From NCBI RefSeq assembly GCF_938039245.1, contig NZ_CALHVN010000064.1:1-64000 (forward strand): DNA of 64,000 bases, in the 5' to 3' direction. Of this stretch, positions 27,596 to 35,611 are shown one piece after another. How positions within the stretch are numbered: the first letter of the stretch is position 1; the number at the start of each line of letters is the position of its first letter. Made by a program: the position numbers and the translations under genes. Under the pieces are notes generated by a model that saw nothing but the letters and a program-made list of their open reading frames with translations, was not told where the DNA came from and did not search any database. Origin of the DNA: an uncultured Campylobacter sp. Its GTDB lineage: Bacteria > Campylobacterota > Campylobacteria > Campylobacterales > Campylobacteraceae.

Positions 27596-28936
27596 TTAGC
27601 TTTTCGTTCTTATTTTCTTAAATCTTTGCGTAAATTCGGTCTTTTGCACGACGTTTACTTTAACGGGGATTTTAAAATTATCTAGTTTATCTTTGCAAAA
27701 TTTTCTAACTAAAATTTTGATACCGTTCGCATCGACGCCCGACTTTAAAACCACGTCGCAGCAGACGCTTTGATTCGTGATGGCGTTTTTTTCCGCATAA
27801 ACTAGGCAGTCTTGTATCTCTTTCATCTCAAGCAGCACCGACTCCACCTCGCACGGAAGCACCTTTTGTCCGCCTACGTTTATGATCTCTTTGCTTCTGC
27901 CGATGATTTTTATAAAGCCGTCCTCGCTTTGCTGCGCTAAATCGCCGGTTTTAAACCAGCCGTCATCGGTAAAGCTATCCATTTCCGCATTTAGATAGCC
28001 TAAAATTCGCGTTTTGCTTTTTAGCCACAGCTCGCCGTCTACGATTTTATACTCCAAATTTTCATCGTCTATTTTCATAAAGGTAGAATCGGACGATTTT
28101 GACGACGTGGACGCGATGCCAGTCTCGCTGGTGCCGAAAGTCTGCAAAAATTTAACTTTGGCAAACGCCGATTTTAGCCTATTTAAAAGCCCTTCCGGCA
28201 TAGTCTCCGTGCCGTAGGTTATCATCCTTAGCGAGCTTAGATCGTATTTTTCGTAAGATTTGCCGATAAGAATCAGATTTAAAAACGTAGGGCTTGCGGG
28301 CAAAACGGCTATTTTATACTCGTTAATTAGCTTGCAGACGTCATCGGCGTTTCTGTTTTGAGGGATTATCATCGTAGCGCCCGTTGATAAGATATTTAAC
28401 ATCGTATTTATGCCGCCGATATGATCAAACATCAAAAAAACGAGCATATTCATCCGCTTTTGCTTTTTATTTTTATAAAGGTCTATTAGCGCGTCTAAAT
28501 CGTGTATCATCGCCTTTGGCTTACCCGTGCTACCGCTTGAAAATAGCGTGAGGCCGGCTCGTCCGCTCTTTTTTAAATTCGATAAAATTTGATGCGTTCC
28601 GCCAGGATTTAGCTCTTTTACGTTCAACCCTTGGCCGCAAATTTCGATCGCTTTATCGCAAAAAGACTCTTTTAGTTTTAAATTTATCTCTTCTTGCGCG
28701 TTTGAGATTATGGGCGCGATTATGTTTTTATTTTCGTAAAGAGCAAAAAAAAGCGCGACGCTCTCAAACGAATAATCGCTCAAAATCGCGACTACTTCGC
28801 CGCTTTTGATCTCGTTTTTTATAAAATTTAGCGTCTCTTTTATTTTTAGATAAAGTTCTGCGTAGCTATATTTTTTGTCTTTATGGATTATCGCCGTTTG
28901 GCTGCCGTCTTTAAATTTCTCGATCATCTCTCGCAT
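27596..28936 (-). CDS. AMP-forming acyl ligase (acyl-CoA/ACP synthetase family)
   Basis: The 446-residue ANL-family enzyme has LFSSGSTGKPKAMIHD (A3), FGTSETG (A5), WFKTGDLAQ (A7) and IIGRSKEIINVGGQKVLPCEVE (A8). It is shorter than usual acyl-CoA ligases at its N-terminus. It is the last gene of the minus-strand operon starting with pseC, directly after an SDR (one-base overlap) and an ACP. It probably activates a small acid for the ACP three genes' stretch upstream. Together with 23523-25028 the locus thus has two unrelated activating enzymes. Confidence 0.82.
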   Translation of the reverse strand: MREMIEKFKDGSQTAIIHKDKKYSYAELYLKIKETLNFIKNEIKSGEVVAILSDYSFESVALFFALYENKNIIAPIISNAQEEINLKLKESFCDKAIEICGQGLNVKELNPGGTHQILSNLKKSGRAGLTLFSSGSTGKPKAMIHDLDALIDLYKNKKQKRMNMLVFLMFDHIGGINTMLNILSTGATMIIPQNRNADDVCKLINEYKIAVLPASPTFLNLILIGKSYEKYDLSSLRMITYGTETMPEGLLNRLKSAFAKVKFLQTFGTSETGIASTSSKSSDSTFMKIDDENLEYKIVDGELWLKSKTRILGYLNAEMDSFTDDGWFKTGDLAQQSEDGFIKIIGRSKEIINVGGQKVLPCEVESVLLEMKEIQDCLVYAEKNAITNQSVCCDVVLKSGVDANGIKILVRKFCKDKLDNFKIPVKVNVVQKTEFTQRFKKIRTKS

Positions 28937-29637
28937 CAGTTATGAACTCCGCCTAAATATAAAATTTGCCCCGTGATAAAGTCGCTTTTTTCGTCGATAA
29001 AAAAATCGATCGCATTTTTTATATCGCCGAAATTTCCGAATCTCTTTATTGCTTGTCTTTCAAGAAGCGCATTTATCTTGTCCTGCGGCACGGCCTTTAT
29101 TAGGTCGGTTTTTATCGGCGTAGGGCCTAGCGCGTTTACGGTTATGTTAAATGGCGCTAGCTCTTTTGACAGCGTTTGGGTTAAATTTTCTATCGCGCTT
29201 TTGCTGGCGGCGTAGATCGCCTCTCCTTCTAGTCTTAGCGCGCTTGCGACGGTGGTATAATTTACGATACGGCCGTATTTTTGCTTCATCATGACTTTGC
29301 CGACTTCTCTACTAAATAAAAACGTACCGAAAAAATTCGTTTCAAATACCTTTTTTACGCTATCAAAGGGCGTGGTTAAAAAATGATTCATAGAGGCGAT
29401 GCCGGCATTGTTTATCAGCGCGTCTATCCCGCCGAATTCTCGTTTAACCTCTTTTATCATCGCTACGACAGCGATTTCGTCGCTTACGTCTAGGCTAAAA
29501 TGTCTGTAATTTTCGTGCGCGATTTTGCTTTGGCTCCTAGCGCAGCCCGCGACTAAATAGCCCTCTCGTAAATACCGCTCGCAAAGCTCTTTTCCGATGC
29601 CTTTTGAGGTGCCCGTTACGATTATCGCCTTAGCCAT
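28936..29637 (-). CDS. Short-chain dehydrogenase, FabG-like, with Thr at the catalytic Ser position
   Basis: The 233-residue SDR has TGTSKGIG (8-15), NNAG (76-79) and the YAASK pair Tyr142/Lys146. At the position of the catalytic Ser (13-14 residues before the Tyr) it has Thr128/Thr129 (NYTTVAS), an uncommon but possibly functional change. The C-terminal GQILYLGGVHN replaces the usual VDGG. It overlaps the ACP gene by 8 bases and the ligase by one. It probably acts on the ACP-bound group made by these neighbours. Confidence 0.82.
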   Translation of the reverse strand: MAKAIIVTGTSKGIGKELCERYLREGYLVAGCARSQSKIAHENYRHFSLDVSDEIAVVAMIKEVKREFGGIDALINNAGIASMNHFLTTPFDSVKKVFETNFFGTFLFSREVGKVMMKQKYGRIVNYTTVASALRLEGEAIYAASKSAIENLTQTLSKELAPFNITVNALGPTPIKTDLIKAVPQDKINALLERQAIKRFGNFGDIKNAIDFFIDEKSDFITGQILYLGGVHN

Positions 29638-29932
29638 TTTGTTCTTCTAAAAGATTTTGAATATAATTAGCCAGCGTCTCCACGCTTCTAAACGGCGAGG
29701 TTTTTTGACTCATCGCTCTTTCGTCGGCCAGTACGATGCTTTTGCCGAAATTTTGATAAATTTTATCCTCCAAATCGCTCACTATATAGACGAGCCCCAG
29801 ACTATCTAGCGCGCTAGACGAGCCGTAAAGCCTAGTATCTATCGTCGGGTTTTGCAGCTCTTTGCTTTGTAGCTCTTGGTTGTATTCTTTGAGCGAATCG
29901 ATGATTAAAGTTCGTATGGTTTGCAAATTCAT
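29630..29932 (-). CDS. Acyl carrier protein, copy 3 (extended)
   Basis: The 100-residue protein has a carrier motif with Ser44 in SALDSLGLVYI, and an IVSDLEDKI helix after it. It is longer than a usual ACP, with a Ser/Lys-rich insertion (about 65-85) before the last helix. It is four-base-overlapped with the MBL-GNAT gene upstream and overlaps the SDR downstream. It therefore belongs to the pseC-pseG operon, linking a carrier-bound acyl group to pseudaminic acid synthesis. Confidence 0.78.
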   Translation of the reverse strand: MNLQTIRTLIIDSLKEYNQELQSKELQNPTIDTRLYGSSSALDSLGLVYIVSDLEDKIYQNFGKSIVLADERAMSQKTSPFRSVETLANYIQNLLEEQNG

Positions 29933-31320
29933 TCGTCGTCCTTTATAAAGATATAGTTTTTTAGGCCGTCTGGTTTATATCCTAGCGCGGAATTTAGCCT
30001 AACGGCTTCTTTGTTCTCGTCGTTTATCCAGGTGTAAAAAGTCTGAGCCTCTTGCATTTGCTTTGGAGCCGAGGCTAGCGCAAAGCCGATAAGGCCGTTT
30101 TGAAACTCTTTTTTTACGCAATTTAGCCTAAAATAGCAAATTTTTTCTTTTATTTCAAATATCGCCGCTCCGGCTATCGCGCGCTCTTGCTTGATAACAA
30201 AAACTAGGCCCTTTGCGATTAGTTCAGATAGCTCTTCAAAACTCGGTAAATAATCGCTAAGCGGATCAAAAGTCTCGCTAATTAGCTCAAAAATTTCGCT
30301 TGCGTCGCTTAAATCCGCCGGTAAAACGTTGTTAAAGCTTCTGTTTTTTTTAACGGATCTATAACGAGAGTAAATTTTATACGGCTTAAATTTTACGCCT
30401 TTTAAAAAATCGCTCGAAATGGCGTTTTTCGAGACGATTTCGGCTACGACGGGCTCGTTTATCAGCCTAAAAAACTCGTCTAAATTCGCTAAATTTTCAA
30501 GCTTATCGACCAAATAGTAAAATTTATAAAATCCGCCTTGCTTTACGAGTAAAAAACAGCACTCTGCGCGTACTAAAATTTTAGCGTTTTTTAGCGCTTC
30601 GTTAAATTCGCCGAAATTCACGAAAAAATTCGTAAATTTCGGACGATTTTTAAAAATTTCCGTCGCTTTTTGGCGCGCGTTTAGTTTGTCGCCTAGGATA
30701 AAGCTCTCGCCGTGTCCGGGGCAAACGCGCAAAAACGGATCTAGCGAGCGAAAGTACGGCATAGAAATTTTCTCGTATGCGGCTTTTGCCTTCGCGCCGC
30801 CTAGAAACGACGTATCTACGGCCTCAAATAAGCTATCGCCCGAAAACAGCAGCCCTCCTAGCTTCACGCAGCAGCTGCCCTCGGAGTGTCCCGGCGTATG
30901 AACGAACGTAAGCGTATGCCCCAGCCACGAAAGCTCGTAATTTTCGTCAAATTCGGTATCGGCCTTTTGCGCGCTAAATTCCGGCATTTCGCGCGTTTTT
31001 TTAATCTTCATAACGTCGTAAATCATATCGCTAAATCTCGATAAATTTTTGCTCGGATTTGCGATATTTTCGCTTGCTTTGCGTTGCGCGATTACTTTGG
31101 CGCCGTAGCGGCTTTTTAGCTCGTTTAGCGCTAAGACGTGATCAAAATGCTCGTGCGTGATAACGATAAAATCAAGCTTCTTGCCGCGTAAAGCGTCCGT
31201 AATCTGCGTAAAGTCGGCCGGATCTATGACGATAGCGCGCTCGCCGCAGGTTATTACGTAGGAGTTAGCGCCCAGATCGCCGCCTTTGCAAATTTTTAAT
31301 TCAACTTCGTTCATTTTCAA
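29929..31320 (-). CDS. Metallo-beta-lactamase-fold hydrolase fused to a GNAT-like acyltransferase
   Basis: In this 463-residue protein, residues 1-215 are an MBL-fold domain of glyoxalase II type with THEHFDH (His56, His58, Asp60, His61), HTPGH (His141, His145), GDSLF (Asp162) and PGHGE (His203), so a two-metal site looks complete. Such domains often cleave thioesters. After a linker (about 220-330), residues about 338-463 resemble a GNAT acyltransferase (SDASEIFELI, AGAAIFEI, ALGYKPDG). It overlaps pseG by 20 bases and the ACP by four. A thioesterase-like and an N-acyltransferase domain in one chain would suit release of a group from the ACP and its transfer to an amino sugar (inference). 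Confidence 0.75.
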   Translation of the reverse strand: MKMNEVELKICKGGDLGANSYVITCGERAIVIDPADFTQITDALRGKKLDFIVITHEHFDHVLALNELKSRYGAKVIAQRKASENIANPSKNLSRFSDMIYDVMKIKKTREMPEFSAQKADTEFDENYELSWLGHTLTFVHTPGHSEGSCCVKLGGLLFSGDSLFEAVDTSFLGGAKAKAAYEKISMPYFRSLDPFLRVCPGHGESFILGDKLNARQKATEIFKNRPKFTNFFVNFGEFNEALKNAKILVRAECCFLLVKQGGFYKFYYLVDKLENLANLDEFFRLINEPVVAEIVSKNAISSDFLKGVKFKPYKIYSRYRSVKKNRSFNNVLPADLSDASEIFELISETFDPLSDYLPSFEELSELIAKGLVFVIKQERAIAGAAIFEIKEKICYFRLNCVKKEFQNGLIGFALASAPKQMQEAQTFYTWINDENKEAVRLNSALGYKPDGLKNYIFIKDDE

Positions 31321-32254
31321 ATCCGTCTAAAATTTTCGCTATTTTCGCTAGCGCGTCGCCGCTTATTTTGAGGTAGGCGTTTTCGCAAATTTCATTTACG
31401 CTTGCTAAATTTAAATTTAATAAATTTTCGTAGGCGTCTTTAATATCGCCTAAATTATTTATCATTTTGAGCTTTGCAAAACTTCTTACTACGTAGGCTA
31501 GATAGCTCCACTCTACGCCGCAAACGGGCGTACCTAGCGTCATCGCCTCGTATGCGCTCATACCGCCTAACGTGACTAATGCGTCGTGATTTAAGATTAA
31601 ATCTATCAAATTTGCGGGGCTATCGATAAAGCTTAAATTCGGTTTTTGAACGCTTTTTATCCTCGCCTTTCGCTCATCGCTCATCGCAGGCCCCAAAACT
31701 AGCGTATAAAGGCGACCGTCGTTTGCGATTATGTTTGCAAAATACTCGCTAAACGTCGCGGGATCGGCGCCTCCGAAAGATAGCAAGATATTTTTTAGCC
31801 GCGTCTTGGGCGTAAATTTAGCGCGCCTTTTTACTACGTCGCTACCCACGATGTAGTAGCCAAACGAACGAAAAACCTCAAAATTTCCGCTTGCGGCGGG
31901 GTAGTCAAACTCGTCCATTATAAATAGCGCGTCCGGCTCAAAGCCGTATTCTAAGGTATTAAAACTTACGATTTTGCGCGCGCCAGCGTTTCGCGCGATA
32001 TCGCTTAAATTTTTATCCGCATCGAGCAAATCGTTAATATAAATTTGCGGTTTTAGTCGGCAAATCAGCTCCTTTGAATGCTCCAAATTTTCGCTTCTAA
32101 TCGCGTTTTGGCTAAATCTGGAAAATAGCTTCTCGTCGCACTCGAAAATCGCTTTTACGTCGCGGTTTGGAGCTAGAAATTTTACTAGTTCGTAGCACCT
32201 TGCGAGGTTGCCGATACCGATTTTTTCGTTGCCGCGGGCGTGGAGCAGGATCAA
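31301..32254 (-). CDS. pseG: UDP-2,4-diacetamido-2,4,6-trideoxy-altropyranose hydrolase
   Basis: The 317-residue GT-B-fold hydrolase removes UDP from the Pse precursor (UDP-6-deoxy-AltdiNAc). It starts MILLHARGNEKIGIGNLARC, where PseG enzymes have a Gly-x-Gly-H-x-x-R-like nucleotide segment; here the His is replaced by Asn in GIGNLAR, which is worth noting because that His is catalytic in C. jejuni PseG. It also has LLSFGGADP and LVTLGGMSAYEAMTLGTPVCG, the UDP-binding part. It overlaps pseC by four bases. Confidence 0.8.
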   Translation of the reverse strand: MILLHARGNEKIGIGNLARCYELVKFLAPNRDVKAIFECDEKLFSRFSQNAIRSENLEHSKELICRLKPQIYINDLLDADKNLSDIARNAGARKIVSFNTLEYGFEPDALFIMDEFDYPAASGNFEVFRSFGYYIVGSDVVKRRAKFTPKTRLKNILLSFGGADPATFSEYFANIIANDGRLYTLVLGPAMSDERKARIKSVQKPNLSFIDSPANLIDLILNHDALVTLGGMSAYEAMTLGTPVCGVEWSYLAYVVRSFAKLKMINNLGDIKDAYENLLNLNLASVNEICENAYLKISGDALAKIAKILDGFENERS

Positions 32255-33381
32255 ACTCTACAACCTTGCGGAGCGTCAAAGCTCTTTAAAACCTCAAAAA
32301 GCGCGTCCGCGACGAAATTTGCGTCCTCTAAACTCATGCACTGATGGCACGGGATGCTAAGCTCGGCGGCGTAAAAATCCTCGGCGCTAGGCACCGAGAT
32401 ATCGCCGTAGCGCTCGCGGTAAAAGCTAAATTTATAAGTCGGTTTATAGTGCACCTGCACGCCGATGCCGCGCGCGTGAAGGGCGGCAAATATGTCCTCT
32501 TTGGCGCACCAAAACTGGCGAAATAGCAAGATAGGGTAGAGGTGGCGCGAACTAACGACGTCGTCTGGTAGCTCGATCACGCTAAAATACGGGTTTTTCT
32601 CAAATTTTTCGTCGTAAAATTTAGCGATTTTCTCGCGCGCCGCGATAGTTTCGTCTAGCCTTTTTAGCTGATTTAGCCCTAGCGCGCAGGCGACGTCGGG
32701 CAAGCGGTAGTTGTATCCGAGCAAGCTCATATCGCTGTCCCAGAGGCGTTTTTTGGCTATGCCGTGCGAGCGGTAAAGGCGTGCTAGGCGCGCGATCTCG
32801 TCGTAGTTAGTCGCTAGCGCGCCGCCCTCAAAGGTTGTTAGCGGCTTAACCGGGTGAAAGCTAAAAATACTAACGTCCGCTTTTGCGCCGACTTTGACGC
32901 CGCCTTGTGAGCTGCCCAGCGCGTGCGAAGCGTCGTCAAGCACCTTTATGCCGCGCTCGCGGGCTAGTTTTAAGATAGCGCCCAAATTTACGGGATTGCC
33001 GCCGAAATCAACCGCGGTTATGACTTTGGTTTTAGACGTGATGAGGCTTTCAAGCGCGTTTTCGTCGATATTTCCGTCAAATTTAACGGGCGCGAATTTA
33101 ACCTCCGCTCCCGCCATTAGCGCCGCATTTGCCGTCGCCGCAAACGTGATGGGCGTCGTTACGACCTCGTCGCCTTCTCGCACCCCAAGCGCTAGATACG
33201 CCACGTGTAGCGCAGACGTCGCCGAGTTCATCGCTACGACGTGCTTTACGCCGACGTACCGGGCGATCGCTTCTTCAAATTCTCCGACCTTGTCGCCGCC
33301 CGTTAGGATGTCGTCTTTTAGAGCGCTCACGACGGCGGCGATGTCGGAGTCGGTGATTTGTTGTCTGCTGTAAGGTATCAT
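32251..33381 (-). CDS. pseC: UDP-4-keto-6-deoxy-AltNAc aminotransferase
   Basis: The 376-residue DegT/DnrJ/EryC1-type PLP enzyme makes the 4-amino sugar of the Pse pathway. It has TGGDKVGEFE at the N-terminus, DDASHALGS, and FSFHPVKPLTTFEGG with the PLP Lys179. It is the first gene of a tightly overlapping minus-strand operon: pseC, pseG, MBL-GNAT, ACP, SDR, ligase. Between it and pseB lies intergenic repeat copy A. Confidence 0.92.
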   Translation of the reverse strand: MIPYSRQQITDSDIAAVVSALKDDILTGGDKVGEFEEAIARYVGVKHVVAMNSATSALHVAYLALGVREGDEVVTTPITFAATANAALMAGAEVKFAPVKFDGNIDENALESLITSKTKVITAVDFGGNPVNLGAILKLARERGIKVLDDASHALGSSQGGVKVGAKADVSIFSFHPVKPLTTFEGGALATNYDEIARLARLYRSHGIAKKRLWDSDMSLLGYNYRLPDVACALGLNQLKRLDETIAAREKIAKFYDEKFEKNPYFSVIELPDDVVSSRHLYPILLFRQFWCAKEDIFAALHARGIGVQVHYKPTYKFSFYRERYGDISVPSAEDFYAAELSIPCHQCMSLEDANFVADALFEVLKSFDAPQGCRV

Positions 33382-33390
33382 TTTTATCCT

Positions 33391-33535
33391 TTTTCGGCTT
33401 ATCTTTATTGCGGCTTGTCTTTTTGGTTTATACTTCGTTAGAAATTTCGCCGAAGCTCGGTTACATACTATATGTATGCGCCCTCGCTCGGCTTATTTCT
33501 GCCTCGTCTAAACGCAAAAATACTTCGCCTCGTTT
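33391..33535. repeat. Intergenic repeat, copy A (between pseB and pseC)
   Basis: The unit runs from cggcttatcttt (33395) through cggcttgtctttttgg (33411) and ttatacttcgtt to gcctcgtctaaacgc and aatacttcgcc (about 33526). The flanks match copies B (34595-34766) and C (63597-63716), all in the same strand sense. The centre forms nested stems: GAAAT/ATTTC, GCCGA/TCGGC and an inner CATAC-TATAT-GTATG (33464-33478). Confidence 0.75.
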
Positions 33536-33583
33536 TTCTAAAATTTAAAGGCTTCGGCTCAAATTTTATAAATTTCGGCCAAA

Positions 33584-34582
33584 TTATTTACTAGCCTCGA
33601 TCATCTCTAAAAGTCCGTCTTTACCGAGCCAAATTTTATTTTTATCCGAGCTGTACTCGAAATTTTCCTCCACGAGACGCCCTTTTTCACCTAGCGCGTT
33701 TATGCTAAAATCATCGTCCTTGCTCGTAAATTTGATCGACGGGCTGATTACATAGTGGTCGTCAAACTCGTACGTTAGGTGCGCGTCGTCCTTGCCGACC
33801 ATGACCTCGTGCATCTTTTCGCCCGGGCGGATGCCGATTATTTTTACGCCAAGTTGCGGCGCCATGGAGCGAGCAAGCTCTATCATCGTCATCGACGGGA
33901 TTTTGGGGATGAAAATTTCGCCGCCTTTCATGCGCTCGAAGTTTTTAAGTACGAAATTCACGCCCTGTTCTAGCGTGATCCAAAACCGCGTCATATCCGC
34001 GTGCGTGATCGGCAGCTCCTTCGCGCCTTCCGCGATTAGCTTCTTAAACAGCGGTACGACCGAGCCGCGAGAGCCCACGACGTTGCCGTAGCGAACGACG
34101 CTAAATCGCGTTTTTTTGCTACCCGCGATGTTGTTTGCCGCGACGAATAGCTTATCGCTGGCAAGCTTGGTCGCGCCGTACAAATTTACGGGGTTGCACG
34201 CCTTGTCGGTCGAGAGCGCGATGACCTTGCTCACGCCGCACTCAAGCGCTGCGTCGATGACGTTTTGCGCGCCGTTAACATTGGTTTTTATGCACTCCAT
34301 CGGGTTGTATTCCGCGATAGGCACGTGCTTCATGGCTGCTGCGTGGATGACGTAGTCGATGCCGTTCATCGCAGTCATCAGGCGTTTTTCGTCGCGTACG
34401 TCGCCGATGAAAAATCGCATCGCGGGGTCTTTAAAAACCTGCGCCATCTCGTACTGTTTGAGCTCGTCGCGAGAGTAGATAACTAGCCTTTTTGGTTTAA
34501 ATTTGGAGAGTAAAATTTCGGTGTATTTTTTGCCGAATGAACCGGTGCCGCCGGTGATGAGGATGGATTTTCCGTTAAACAT
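33584..34582 (-). CDS. pseB: UDP-GlcNAc 4,6-dehydratase, inverting
   Basis: The 332-residue SDR starts the Pse pathway by converting UDP-GlcNAc to UDP-4-keto-6-deoxy-L-AltNAc. It has ITGGTGSFGKK (9-19), the catalytic STDKACNP with Asp126/Lys127 and YGATK (Tyr135/Lys139), the arrangement of FlaA1/PseB. The C-terminal GIRPGEKMHEVM and a DDHYVISP segment also match. It is flanked on both sides by copies of the intergenic repeat, so it is probably not in a tight operon with pseC. Confidence 0.94.
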   Translation of the reverse strand: MFNGKSILITGGTGSFGKKYTEILLSKFKPKRLVIYSRDELKQYEMAQVFKDPAMRFFIGDVRDEKRLMTAMNGIDYVIHAAAMKHVPIAEYNPMECIKTNVNGAQNVIDAALECGVSKVIALSTDKACNPVNLYGATKLASDKLFVAANNIAGSKKTRFSVVRYGNVVGSRGSVVPLFKKLIAEGAKELPITHADMTRFWITLEQGVNFVLKNFERMKGGEIFIPKIPSMTMIELARSMAPQLGVKIIGIRPGEKMHEVMVGKDDAHLTYEFDDHYVISPSIKFTSKDDDFSINALGEKGRLVEENFEYSSDKNKIWLGKDGLLEMIEASK

Positions 34583-34594
34583 ATATTTTCCTTA

Positions 34595-34766
34595 ATTACG
34601 GCTTTATCTTTTTGACAGCTCGTCTTTTTGGTTTATACTTCGCTTTGCTTTCCTTGCGGTCGCAATTGCAAGCAGAAGGATTAAAATTTCACTCGGTCAC
34701 TACCGACGAGGTAGCTTCCGTCGTAAAATTTTAATCCGTCTCGTCTAAACGCAAAACCAGTTCGCC
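34595..34766. repeat. Intergenic repeat, copy B (between dcd and pseB)
   Basis: It begins with acggctttatcttt (34598) and agctcgtctttttgg (34618), continues with ttatacttcg (34633) and ends with gtctcgtctaaacgc and cagttcgcc (34765). Compared with copies A and C it has a longer middle bounded by complementary arms GGATTAAAATTT (34678-34689) and AAATTTTAATCC. The inner stem is CTACC-GACGA-GGTAG (34700-34714). Confidence 0.7.
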
Positions 34767-34857
34767 GTTTATTTAAATTTTATTCAGTCGGAGCAAAAAC
34801 CGTGCCTTATCAAATTTCGCTCGGCGAATTTAACCTGGGACGCGGTATTTTTCGCTT

Positions 34858-35418
34858 TTACTTCAAAATCCTAGGCAGGGTTATGCCTTCTTGCGCCTGA
34901 TACTTGCCCTTTTTGTCCGCGTATGTCACTTCGCACGGTTCGTCGCCCTCGATAAATAGCACCTGCGCGATGCCTTCGTTCGCGTAAATTTTAGCCGGTA
35001 GCGGCGTCGTATTTGATATCTCGATCGTGATGTGCCCCTTAAATCCGGGCTCAAAAGGCGTGACGTTTACGATGATCCCGCAGCGAGCGTAGGTGCTTTT
35101 GCCTAGGCAGATGGCTAGCACGTTATCTGGCATGTTAAAATACTCGATCGTGCGCGCTAGAGCGAATGAATTTGGCGGAACGATGCAGACGCCACCTTTA
35201 AAGTCAACCACGTTTTTCTCGTCGAAATTTTTCGGATCGACTACGGTACCGCCGATATTCGTAAAGATTTTAAACTCGTCGCCCACGCGGATATCGTAGC
35301 CGTAGCTAGACACTCCGTAGCTAACCACGCCACGTCCGACCTGCTCCTCGGCAAACGGCACTATCATCGCCTTTTCGTGCGACATTTTGCGTATCCAGGC
35401 GTCAGATTTCAGCCCCAT
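34858..35418 (-). CDS. dcd: dCTP deaminase
   Basis: The 186-residue protein matches the standard Dcd length and deaminates dCTP to dUTP for thymidylate synthesis. Visible motifs are SYGVSSYGYDIRVG, GKSTYARCGIIVNVTPFEPGFKGHITIEISNTT (continuous family core) and GIAQVLFIEGDEPCEVTYADKKGKYQ. It is a housekeeping gene at the edge of the glycosylation island and faces away from the autotransporter gene. Confidence 0.95.
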   Translation of the reverse strand: MGLKSDAWIRKMSHEKAMIVPFAEEQVGRGVVSYGVSSYGYDIRVGDEFKIFTNIGGTVVDPKNFDEKNVVDFKGGVCIVPPNSFALARTIEYFNMPDNVLAICLGKSTYARCGIIVNVTPFEPGFKGHITIEISNTTPLPAKIYANEGIAQVLFIEGDEPCEVTYADKKGKYQAQEGITLPRILK

Positions 35419-35569
35419 TTTTTACCTTTATTTTAATTTTACGCGATTATAACATAATTTCAATTTACCTAAAATTTGATCGCCGTTTTGCGATAAATTT
35501 TATCAAATTTGAATATTTTGCTGGTAAATTTTCTTATTTTTTATAATTAATCTTTAAATTAAAGCTTAG

Positions 35570-35575
35570 TATAAT
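35570..35575 (+). promoter_or_regulatory. -10 element of the autotransporter promoter
   Basis: A perfect TATAAT lies 36 bases before the ATG 35612, behind an AT-rich stretch (35510-35565). The ribosome site gaaaggga lies at about 35600-35607. Confidence 0.6.
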
Positions 35576-35611
35576 AACACATTTTAAATTTTTTTAAGCG
35601 AAAGGGAAATA

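Noticed and set aside
33391..34766. The two repeat copies flanking pseB as ends of a composite transposon
   Set aside because: They are in direct orientation, carry no transposase, and a third copy lies 29 kb away next to an unrelated gene.
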